DNA of 64,000 nucleotides. Source: JAYQKL01 sp038142705. Lineage in GTDB: Bacteria > Pseudomonadota > Alphaproteobacteria > RS24. A program made the translations under genes and the position numbers. Location of the stretch: NCBI GenBank assembly GCA_965217015.1, contig OZ244224.1:1798001-1862000 (forward strand), read 5' to 3'. Below, piece by piece: positions 19,689-30,100 of the stretch. Under the pieces are notes generated by a model, which had not been told where the DNA came from, searched no databases, and saw only the letters and a list, made by a program, of their open reading frames with translations. Position 1 is the first letter of the stretch, and each line of letters starts with the position of its first letter.

Positions 19689-22600
19689 ATGGCACGTGTC
19701 GTCACATATTATGCATCAACCCCATCTGGAAGCCCCGCTTGGTACACGCAAGCTGGCTGGTATTTGAAAATCGATCAGGGGACACCCTCTCTCTTAGGTA
19801 GTCAGAATTCACGCCTTGCCGGCAATGAGACCATTGTCTTTAATAGTGACACGCCCGCGCTTGGGGAATTTAGCGCGCTGGGTGGCACAGACACATATAA
19901 ATTTGAGCTCGGTTTCGACCAAGACATCACCATAAATGACCAAAGTGCCGGCACGGGTGAGAAAAACCTCATTCAATTTGCAACAGGCTTTAAGGCCGCC
20001 AAAGTTGCCAAGATAACAGGCCCAGGTGGGACAGCCCGTCTTGAAATCACCATTTCAGACAGTGATGATACGGATTTATCCGATAATAAAACCATCACCG
20101 TTAAAGCGCTCTCCATTACTGAATTTCAGGTTGGTAACAACACATATACGGCTGACGCATTTGTTGCCACTTATCCGACAGGCTTTACCGCGGGTGCCAT
20201 GAACACCCCGCCGGTCTTGGCTGACATCACGGCGATTGATATTGCTGACACTTCGGCTGATGACACGCCAGCCGCCAGCACCGGCACCTTCACCGCGACA
20301 GATGCTGATAGCGGTGACACGATTACCTTTTCCGTAACGGGTGCAACGGCTGAGGCCAACACCAAAGGCGGTGTGGATTATACGCACAAGCTGGCCGGCA
20401 CTTATGGCACGCTTTATTATAATGATGGCAATGGCAAATATCGTTATGAGCCAAACGCCACTGCCATTAACGCGCTGGCCGCTTCGGCAAGCATGAAAGA
20501 CGAGTTTACCGTCATGGCCAATGATGGCAGTCTTGATTCAATTTCCAAAAAGCTGGTGGTCAATGTCACCGGTGCCAATGATGCGCCCGGCGCGACATCA
20601 GCGAAATCTGGCACGGTCAATGAAGGCGCGACGCTGGCATTATCCAATGGCGAATTACTGACCGCCGATGTGGACGATGCGGCCAGCGGGCTGACCTATA
20701 CGCTGCTGACTTTGCCGGCTAATGGCAAATTGCAAAAATGGACCGATGCCAATAATGATGGCACCAAAGACGCGTCCGAATGGGCTGATTTGGCTGCCAA
20801 TGGCACTTTCACCCAAGCCGATGTGAATGGCGGCGCGGTGCGCTATGTCCATGATGGCTCAGAAACCACATCAGACAGTTTCACCTTCACGGTTGATGAT
20901 GGCAATGAAGATAATTCTGCACCCACCACGCAGACATTTAGCCTCACCATTACGCCGGTCAATGACGCGCCAAGCATCGCGCATCAGGTACTGGCCTATA
21001 ATGATGACGCAACCGAGATTATTCTCGATACCACGCATTTATTGGCAACAGACCCTGATGACACGCAAGACAATATCACCTTCACGCTTAAGTCACTTCC
21101 AGCTGCGGCGGCGGGTAAAATTCAAATCTTGGGTGATCATGATAATGACGCCAACACAGATGACACTTGGGCCGATGCGGCGATTGATGACACTTTCACA
21201 GGTGCAGATTTAGCGGCTGGCAAAATTAAATTTGTGGTCGGCAATACAGGCGGCGATACCAGCTTCACCTTCACCATTAAAGATGACAGTGCTGGCACAG
21301 AATCTGCCGCGCTGACCTTCACCATTGATGAGCGGGGCACACATACTGTTGGCACGCCAGACAATGACAACTCGATTGATTTAAGCTCTGAAACAGAGGG
21401 CAAAATCGTTGATGCGGGTGATGGTAAAGACACCATTATTGGCGGTCAGGGCAATGACCAAATCACTGGTGGTCTTGGCGATGACGATATTGATTTAGGC
21501 GCAGATGGCGGCTCTGATGAAGTTGTCTATGGTCTCGGCACCGGTACCAACTGGACGGCTACAGATGGCGGCGACACAGTTAAAAACTTTAAGCGTGGCC
21601 AAGATAAGCTCACGCTGAAAGTTGGTGCGAGCGAAACCACTTACACTGATTTGGAAAAATTCCTGCTCGGCGCCGATGGTGCGGACGACACGCCTTTAAC
21701 AGCCGATGACCAGTTCATTGTGACACCAGACTGGGTGTCAGATGGCGGGTCTTTCTATGTGACGGGCATCACCTTTCATTTCCGCGAGGCGGGCACATAT
21801 GGCAATAATAAAATCGCCAGCGGGCTGTTCCATATTGACTTTGCGGCGCGCATGACATGGGATGATTTTGTGACCACGATTGGCGGCGCGAGCAATTTTG
21901 ATGGCGGGCGTGGCGCGATTAAAAAGCTGGTGGAAGTGGACCCGAACGATGCCACAAAAGTCACCAAAAACTATATTGCCGAGCTGCTTGGGCAGGATAG
22001 CATTGATTTCTCTAAAGCAGCCCCAACGCCCGACAACACGGCGCCGGCATTCTCGAGCGAGGACAAGGCGGGTACTTTGGACGAGCAGACAGCTTCGTCT
22101 GACACAGATACGGGCTTAAGCTTCACAGCTTCTGATGAGACGGCGACGCTGACAGCCTCTGACTTCACAGTTTATGAGAAGAGTGGCGGCAGCTATTCTG
22201 GTACGGCTTCAACACGGTTTAAGGTTGTGGCGGATACAGGCGCCAATAATTGGAAGATTGTGCTGATAAGCGGCCAGTCGATTGACCATGAGACGGCGTC
22301 TAGCATTGAGTTGCGGGTGACAGCAAGTGATGGCACCAATACTGCCGATTCAGATGATTACACGCTGACGGTTAACGATCTGAATGACAGCGATCCAAGC
22401 ATTACCTCATCTGCGACAGGCACGGCCCTGCCGGAGAACACAGAAGTTGACACCAGCACCGCGGTTTACACAGCGGCCGGGACATCTGATGCGGGTGACA
22501 ACATTGTGTGGAGCCTGAAGGCTGGCGTAGGCGATGTGGCGCTGTTTGATATTGACGATTCCACCGGTGAAGTGACCTTTGATGCGGCGACCACGCCAAA

Positions 22601-24128
22601 TTATGAGGACAAGTCGAGCTACAGCTTCACCATTGTGGCGACGGTGATAGCTGATGGCAACACCCACACAGCCGAGCAGGCGGTGACCATTTCGGTGACC
22701 AATCTTGATGAGGCTGGGAGCATTGCGGCGATTTCGGGGACGACAACAGTTGGTCAAGATTTGACGGCAGGCACGGTGACCGACCCTGATGGCACGGTCT
22801 CTGGCCAGACCTATCAGTGGCAAAGCGCCAGCACCAGTGACGGCACCTATACCGACATTTCTGGTGCGACCTCTTCCACCTATACGCTGGCGGGCACTGA
22901 TGTGGGCAAGTTCCTCAAAGTGGTGGTCACCTATACAGACCCGCAAGGCAGCGGCAAGACCGTCACCTCAGCAGCCACCTCGGCAGCCGTTGCGGCGGCC
23001 AACAACGCGCCGACAGTGGCCAATGCATTGATTGACCAAAGCGGCACGGCGGGCACGGCGGGCACTTATGCCTTTGCGGCCAACAGCTTTAATGATGCTG
23101 ATGGCGACACGCTGACCTATACGGCGAGTGTGGCCAGCAGTGACACGGATAATGACGCGACGGGTGAGACCGCGCTGACAACCACCGCCAATAGCGATGG
23201 GCTGACATTTGATGCCTCAACCCGCACCATTGGCTGGGGAACCAGCACAAGTGCAGGCGATTATTATGTGCGTATCACCGCATCAGATGGCACCGCCTCG
23301 ATAAGCGATATTGTCAAAATCACCATCGGCTCGTCTACGCCGAGTACCTTAATTACAGAGGATGATTATACATTGGCTGAGGGTACAAATACCACGGGCG
23401 ATACCATCGATAAATCTGCTGCGACGGGTGCGCAATTGATTAAAGGTGGTCATAAGGCTGATACGATTACAGGTAGTAATCATGGTGATGTGATTGCTGG
23501 TGGTTTTGGTAGTGATACCATCAATTTAGGTACGGGTGATGATGTTGTTGTCTATCGCTTTGACCAAACAGGCAAGGCTGCCGACGGTGGGGATACTATC
23601 AATAATTTCAAGCTGGGGGCAGATAAGTTTTATTTTGTAAATGCGCGGGACACTGGAAGCAACAGCAGCGTGAACACAAAAACAGAGTGGTGGAACGATT
23701 TTTATGGCACCACCACCACGAAAACTAGCCCTGCGGATGCGAATGATGATTACTTTGTTGTTCAACTCAAGCTGGAAGGTGATAACTACAATGAGCTTAC
23801 TGGTTTAACCATAACTTTCAATCAGGGGTCTTGGAAAGACCAAGGGGAGAACACGGGGGATCCGAGTAGTGCTGTTGTGAATATCAATTTCCATGAAGAT
23901 AGTCATTTTAAAGTATTCAACGATGGTTTTACTGAATACACAGCTGCTGGTGCAAATTTATTCAATGGCATTAGCGCAGGTGATGCTTATACAGGCAGTT
24001 CTACCCTTTGGGATGATAACTCATTCCAGCTTTATGATGTCCGCTACACTTGGGACAAGATATTTGGTGACTCCTATTACGATGTAACAGATGAGACTGG
24101 TTTGGGTACCACAGTTGATATCGCCTAA
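19689..24128 (+). CDS. VCBS/cadherin/RTX type I secreted protein with duplicated C-terminal module
   Basis: 1,479 residues, no signal peptide. The ATG is preceded by a good Shine-Dalgarno (AAGGAG, 19,675-19,680). Order: an N-terminal domain related to the ITRFQ unit (TDTYKFELG, NLIQFATGF), a VCBS unit (20,210-20,590, GTYGTLYYND), cadherin_3-like units with VRYVHDGSE, an RTX tract (21,400-21,510, GGQGNDQITGG), an internal copy of the terminal module (21,560-22,030), cadherin-like domains, an Ig-like YQWQ domain (22,720-23,000), a second RTX tract (23,440-23,550) and the terminal module ending at 24,128. The internal terminal module makes it look like two secreted proteins fused end to end. It probably functions extracellularly as an adhesin or matrix protein (inferred). 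Confidence 0.88.
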   Translation: MARVVTYYASTPSGSPAWYTQAGWYLKIDQGTPSLLGSQNSRLAGNETIVFNSDTPALGEFSALGGTDTYKFELGFDQDITINDQSAGTGEKNLIQFATGFKAAKVAKITGPGGTARLEITISDSDDTDLSDNKTITVKALSITEFQVGNNTYTADAFVATYPTGFTAGAMNTPPVLADITAIDIADTSADDTPAASTGTFTATDADSGDTITFSVTGATAEANTKGGVDYTHKLAGTYGTLYYNDGNGKYRYEPNATAINALAASASMKDEFTVMANDGSLDSISKKLVVNVTGANDAPGATSAKSGTVNEGATLALSNGELLTADVDDAASGLTYTLLTLPANGKLQKWTDANNDGTKDASEWADLAANGTFTQADVNGGAVRYVHDGSETTSDSFTFTVDDGNEDNSAPTTQTFSLTITPVNDAPSIAHQVLAYNDDATEIILDTTHLLATDPDDTQDNITFTLKSLPAAAAGKIQILGDHDNDANTDDTWADAAIDDTFTGADLAAGKIKFVVGNTGGDTSFTFTIKDDSAGTESAALTFTIDERGTHTVGTPDNDNSIDLSSETEGKIVDAGDGKDTIIGGQGNDQITGGLGDDDIDLGADGGSDEVVYGLGTGTNWTATDGGDTVKNFKRGQDKLTLKVGASETTYTDLEKFLLGADGADDTPLTADDQFIVTPDWVSDGGSFYVTGITFHFREAGTYGNNKIASGLFHIDFAARMTWDDFVTTIGGASNFDGGRGAIKKLVEVDPNDATKVTKNYIAELLGQDSIDFSKAAPTPDNTAPAFSSEDKAGTLDEQTASSDTDTGLSFTASDETATLTASDFTVYEKSGGSYSGTASTRFKVVADTGANNWKIVLISGQSIDHETASSIELRVTASDGTNTADSDDYTLTVNDLNDSDPSITSSATGTALPENTEVDTSTAVYTAAGTSDAGDNIVWSLKAGVGDVALFDIDDSTGEVTFDAATTPNYEDKSSYSFTIVATVIADGNTHTAEQAVTISVTNLDEAGSIAAISGTTTVGQDLTAGTVTDPDGTVSGQTYQWQSASTSDGTYTDISGATSSTYTLAGTDVGKFLKVVVTYTDPQGSGKTVTSAATSAAVAAANNAPTVANALIDQSGTAGTAGTYAFAANSFNDADGDTLTYTASVASSDTDNDATGETALTTTANSDGLTFDASTRTIGWGTSTSAGDYYVRITASDGTASISDIVKITIGSSTPSTLITEDDYTLAEGTNTTGDTIDKSAATGAQLIKGGHKADTITGSNHGDVIAGGFGSDTINLGTGDDVVVYRFDQTGKAADGGDTINNFKLGADKFYFVNARDTGSNSSVNTKTEWWNDFYGTTTTKTSPADANDDYFVVQLKLEGDNYNELTGLTITFNQGSWKDQGENTGDPSSAVVNINFHEDSHFKVFNDGFTEYTAAGANLFNGISAGDAYTGSSTLWDDNSFQLYDVRYTWDKIFGDSYYDVTDETGLGTTVDIA

Positions 24129-24173
24129 GTAATAACCTAACCCCAACAAAGAACAATAAGAAGGATTTGAGAG

Positions 24174-27100
24174 ATGGTTGATTTTACATATAGCATAATG
24201 CCTGCGACTGGTAAGGTAACGGAGGGCGGCAGTTTTACGGTGACGATTACGCCGCAGAGCGCGCTTTCTAGTGATGTGACGGTTCGTTGGGTGATTGTGC
24301 CGAAGGGTAAATTGCCAATCTCTGGTTCTGATTTTTCTACGCTGACGGGGACTTATGATTTTTCCAGCGGTGATGATGGTGATGATGGTCACACCTTCAC
24401 CTTCACGCCGTCGGACGATAATATTTTGGAGCCGGGCAAGGATTTTGAGATCTTCTTCTATCAAGTTGTTGGGAATGATGATTATACAGGCTCTGAGACC
24501 GATGATGAGCTAATCGGCTCGAGCCAAGTGCATTTGGCTGATGATGAGACGGGGAGTTTTGGGAGTGTAAATATTGAGGGTGATGGTAACAAAAACATTC
24601 TCACTGCTGGTTTTTCAAGTGATGTTACTTTAGGTGGTCTTGGCGGCACTGATAGCTTTATCATTACGCGCTTTCAGTCTGGTGATGTCACGATTTCTGA
24701 CACGACCAGCCTTATCAAATTTGATTATGGCGTGACGATTACCGATGTTTGGGAACGCAAGGCTGGGCCTGTGCGTGAGGTGCGCCTCACATTGGAGACT
24801 GGGGCGGTTGTCTCGGTTAGCTCGCCAGTGGGTGGGGGTATTAAGTTTCAACTGGGTGATGGTTCTGAACTAAGTTATGCGGCGTTCAAGACGGCGATTG
24901 GCGCCACGGGCAACGGCAACCCGCCTGGCAAAGCCCTGACTTTTAACAATGATTATTCTATCACAAAGGCAACCACAGCGCCAAATGTGACGGGCAATCC
25001 CAATGACCCTGCGGACTTTTCTTTAGAGACTGGGGGGAGTGAAGATGTCATTTCATTAGGCTCGGATTATGATTTAACTGTTGGTGGTTTGGGTGGCACG
25101 GATGTTTTTGTTATTACGCGTTTTCAATATGGTGATGCCACGATTTCTGATACGACCAGCCTTATCAAATTTGATTATGGCGTAACGATTACCGATGTTT
25201 GGGAACGCAAGGCTGGACCTGTGCGTGAGGTGCGCCTCACATTGGATACAGAAGCGGTTGTTTCGGTTAGCTCGCCAGCGGGTGTGGGTGTTAAGTTCCA
25301 GCTTGGTGATGGCGAGATTATGAGCTATGCAGCGTTCAAGGCCGCGATTGGGGCGACGGGCAACGGCAACCCGCCCGGCAGAGCCCTAACTTTTGGTGAT
25401 GATTACACCATCGCCTTCCCATCGACCAATACCGCGCCAACGGTGACGGGGACGCCGTCTGTTGATGTGACAGAGGACACGCCGAAGACGGATTTTGCGG
25501 CGGCTGATTTTAACTTCGACGATGCCGATACGGGCGACACGCTGAAGGCGGTGAAGGTCACCGTTTTGCCGGGGGCTGGCACGCTTGAACTTGGCAGCGA
25601 CGCCGACCATGACAGCTCCACGACCTATACGGCGGTGACGGTTGGCCAAAGCATCGCCGCGGCGGATATCGCCAAGCTGCGCTACACGCCGGCCGCCAAT
25701 GCCACCGCCGCCACCAGCTTTAAGTTTAAGGTGGTCGATAATCACGACGCCGAATCCGCAGAGGCCACAATGGCCGTCTCAATCTCGGCGGTTGATGACC
25801 ACCCCACCGCATGGACAGTGACCAGCGAAACCGGTGTGTCCAATGTCAGCGGCGATACTTATAGCATTGCTGATAATTTCACTTCAGGCGGTGATTTGTT
25901 CACCATCGCGCTTGTTGATGCTGATGGCGGCAGCACCATTTCACTTGATAGCCTTGGCACCACGGCCAACACATTTGATTTTGACGCCGCCACAGGGACG
26001 CTGTCATTGCTGTCCACCGCCACGCTGACCGTAGGCACGCCAATTACGGCGAAATTGATTTATTCAGGTGGCACGCAAGGCACGCCTTTAACCGCCAAAA
26101 CCATCACCATCAATGTGACGGCAAGCAATGTCGCGCCGGTTCTGGCCGATATTACCGCTGCCAGCTATACGGACACGGCGGCGTCGGATGATTTTGACGA
26201 CCATGAAGGCACTTTTTCTGCCACCGACACCAACAGCAGCGACACGATTACATATAAGGTGACCGGCCAGGCGGCAGACACCACCAAATCGCTTTCCACC
26301 GGCACCTCCACCCACAAGGTGGACGGCACTTACGGCACGCTTTACTTCAACGAAGACACCGGCCATTTCACCTATGAGCCAGATGATGCCGAGATAAACA
26401 AGCTTTCGGCTGACGCGACTGACACCTTCACCGTCATGGCCCATGATGGCACGGCGGACAGCACCTCCAAAACCTTCACGGTCAACATTACCGCCGCTGA
26501 TGACACGCCAACGGCGATGAGTCTGTCTTCCGCGTCCAGCAGCGTGGCAGAAGACGCCGCCGCGCAAAAACTGGCGGATATCACCATCACTGATGTTGAT
26601 GGCGGCACCAACACGGTCACTGTTTCGCCTGCCTCCATTTTTGAAATTAAAAACGGCTCAAACGGCAAAAAAGAGCTGTGGCTCAAAGCCAGCGCACTGG
26701 ATTATGAAACAGCGACCACCCACACAGCGACTGTGACACTGGGCAGCCTGACGCAAAGCTTCGCGCTCACCGTCACAGATGTTAATGAGTCAGCGCCGGT
26801 GATTGCGACCACCGCGACATCGCAGGGCGGCACCGCGCCGACCTATGACGCGACCAGCAACACATTCTCGGTGTCTTATGCTGAGGGCGCGAAATCACGC
26901 GCTGTGATTGACCTGTCTGCCACAGATGCTGATGGCTCGCAGACGCCGAAATTCCGTCTCAAAACTGACACCACGCATGGCAAGGCGAACAGCCTGTTTG
27001 CGATTGACGAGGACACAGGTGTTGTGACTTTCAAAGCCGATGCGAATTTTGAAAGCCTTGGCAATCTGGTGACCACGGCAACAGGCGCGCCCGGCACGCA

Positions 27101-30100
27101 GACCATTGAGTTCAAGGCAGGAAATGATGGTGGGATTGTACCCGATTCAAGCTCAGAGACACATACCGCCACCTTTAGCTTCACCACCAAAAGCGGAGTG
27201 TCGCAGGATGTCGCTGTTGCCGTGCGTTTTGCCAGCAGTTCCTCTAACATTTTTTCCAACAGCATTGCGGTCACAGATTCGGATTCAGATGGCACCAAAG
27301 ACACGGTGACCATCACCTTTGGCTATGCAAATGACGTCAGTCAAACCATCTTGCGTTCCCTGATTAGTGGGAGTACTGATGCCAGCGCCTTGCTGGACTC
27401 CACCAAAGCCACGCTGAGTTTTTCGGGACAAGGCGTTACCTCAGGTGCTAACGCTGTGCCGACGACCCTCACCAAAACCGCGACCCTGTCGCCCACGGCG
27501 GGGGAAAAATATTATGCGGTTTATGTGGAGGCCTATGATGCTGACACCAATGAGCGCACAGATGATGTGAAAATCAAAGTTGCCGTCACCAATGTGGACG
27601 AGGGCGATGCGGAGTTCACGACCTCTGGCACAATGAATGTGGGGCAGACTTTGAGCGTGTCCAAATCTGCCGATGACCCGGACGGCAATGGCACTTTCAG
27701 CTATCAGTGGCAGAAGAAAGAAGCCTCTGGCGATTGGGATACGGCGGTCGATGTGACCGATATTTCTGGCGCGACCACCGCAAGCTATGAACTGGTCTCT
27801 GGCGATAATGGCGACAATATCCGCGTCAAAATCACCTATACAGATGGCGGCGGCACGGCAGAGACTGTCTATAAAACTTTCGCCGGTGCGGTTACAGTCG
27901 CGAATAATGTCCCGACAGTGACAGGCTCAATTGCCAATGCGGTTAATGGCACGATTGGCCAGACGCTTTCTTTTGACTTGGTTGAAACCGGAAAATTTGT
28001 GACAGCCGATGCCGATAGCGGCGACACGCTGACTTATTCCATTGTCAAAGCGTCAGACAATAGCGCGGTGTCTTGGCTGTCTGTCGATTCCGGCGGTGTG
28101 CTGAGTTTCGCAACTGGCGGCAACGCGCCTGGTGCAACCAATGCTGGCACGCATAGCCTCAAGCTGGCGGTGACAGATGGAAAAGACACGGTCTATTCTT
28201 CTGCCTTCACGCTGAATTTGGGTAAAACGATAAGTGCCAAGCCTTATGATGGCACGGCTTATGATGATGTTTTTGAATTGTCAGATTCAAGTTTGGGTAG
28301 CGTTTCTGGCGGCACTGGTCATGATGTGCTGGACATGTCTGCCCTCACAAAAGGCTGGACTGTTAATCTGAAAAGTGGAGCTAGTGATTTTCCATCTACC
28401 ATTCGAATAACCGGTGTCGTAACCGGTAATGCACTTTTTGGTGGTTACTTTGGTATTGGTTACAGCACTGCCTTCGATGTTGATACCAGAGGTCAGTATC
28501 TTTTTATCAACAGTCAAAACAAATTAGAAGTTGCCGACACCCTGCCGGACAATATTCTGCTCTCACTTGGTCAATTGAGTTCGACAACAGGTCTTCCTGT
28601 CTCGAATACTCTGACAAAGATTGTTGGGGGTTATATAGGCAATCAACTCTATACTGCTATCCTTCAGAGTGTCACCACCGCTCCTGGTAATAGTGCCTAT
28701 CTAACCAATTCTGCCAGTGGCACATGGGAAGGTGATGCTGCTACTGTTTTGGGCATTGAAGATGTTATTGGTGGTGCGGGCGATGATGTGCTGACAGGTG
28801 ACAGCAAGGCCAATAAGCTGGTTGGTAATGCGGGCAATGACACGCTCAAAGGCGACGGCGGCAATGATATGCTGGCTGGCGGCGCGGGTAATGATATGCT
28901 GGATGGCGGCGCCGGCAATGACCTGCTGCAAGGCGGCGCGGGCAATGACACGCTCAAAGGCGGTGCTGGCAATGATGTGCTGGAAGGCGACGCGGGTTCA
29001 GACACCGTGGATTTGTCTGATAAAACCGCTGGCATCACGCTCAATCTGGCAGACACCAGCAAATATGATGCTGATGGCACAGCCAATGCGACCGGTGCCT
29101 ATGTGCGCGCACAAATCGGCTCAGGTGGCTCTGTGGAATATGATTACATCAAAGAGATTGAAAATATCATTGGCGGTTCTGGCAATGACACGCTGACAGG
29201 TGACAGCGGGGCAAATGTCATAGAAGGCGGTGGCGGCAAAGATACGCTGACCGGCGGTGCGGGCAATGACACGCTCAGCTTTGCATCGGCAACAGTTGGT
29301 TATGAGGTTGATTTGGGGCGTGGACAGACGATAAATTTATCGTCAGGGACGACCATTGCCGCAGATTTAACTGGTTTTACGATTTTCTCATCCAATCCGG
29401 GCAATTCAAATACGATTGGCACCAGTGACCAGCATATCTGGCTCTATCAAAAAACTGACAACAGCTATACGCTCGGTTTTGATGACAGCGGCACCGCGCC
29501 CAGCCTGACGGGCATTAAAGCCGGTACGAGCGGTATTTGGCTGGGTCAAATCAACAGCACGGGCACTGGGCTGGTAGCGGGTTTTGACGCTGGGTTGCAG
29601 CTTGGCACACCAAACCTTGGCACGCCGCTCACTTTGAAAGCTGGCACTTATTTCGCACCGGAAGACAGCATTTCCGGCTTTGAAAATGTTATCGGCGGTG
29701 CGGGTGATGATACCCTCATTCAGGCCGCAGGCAGCAATGTGTTTGATGGCGGCGCGGGGCGCGACACAATTTCTTATGAGGGGTCTTCATCCGTGGTGCA
29801 GGCTGATTTGAGCGCGGGCAATACAGAAAAATATCGCTTTGACGGCACAAATTGGGTTAAGGGCACCAGCACCAATGCCGGCACACATATTCGGGTTGAA
29901 CATGGCGCGTCTGAATATGATTATATTGCCAATGTGGAAAATGTGATTGGTGGCAGTGGCGATGATGTGTTTGTCGCTGCTGCGGGTGCCAATCAGTTCA
30001 TAGGGGGCGCGGGCAATGACACGGTTTCCTATGCCAATAGTGGCAGCGGGGTGACTGTCAGCCTGTCCGGCTGGGTGGATAATCTTGGGTTTGTGCGCCA

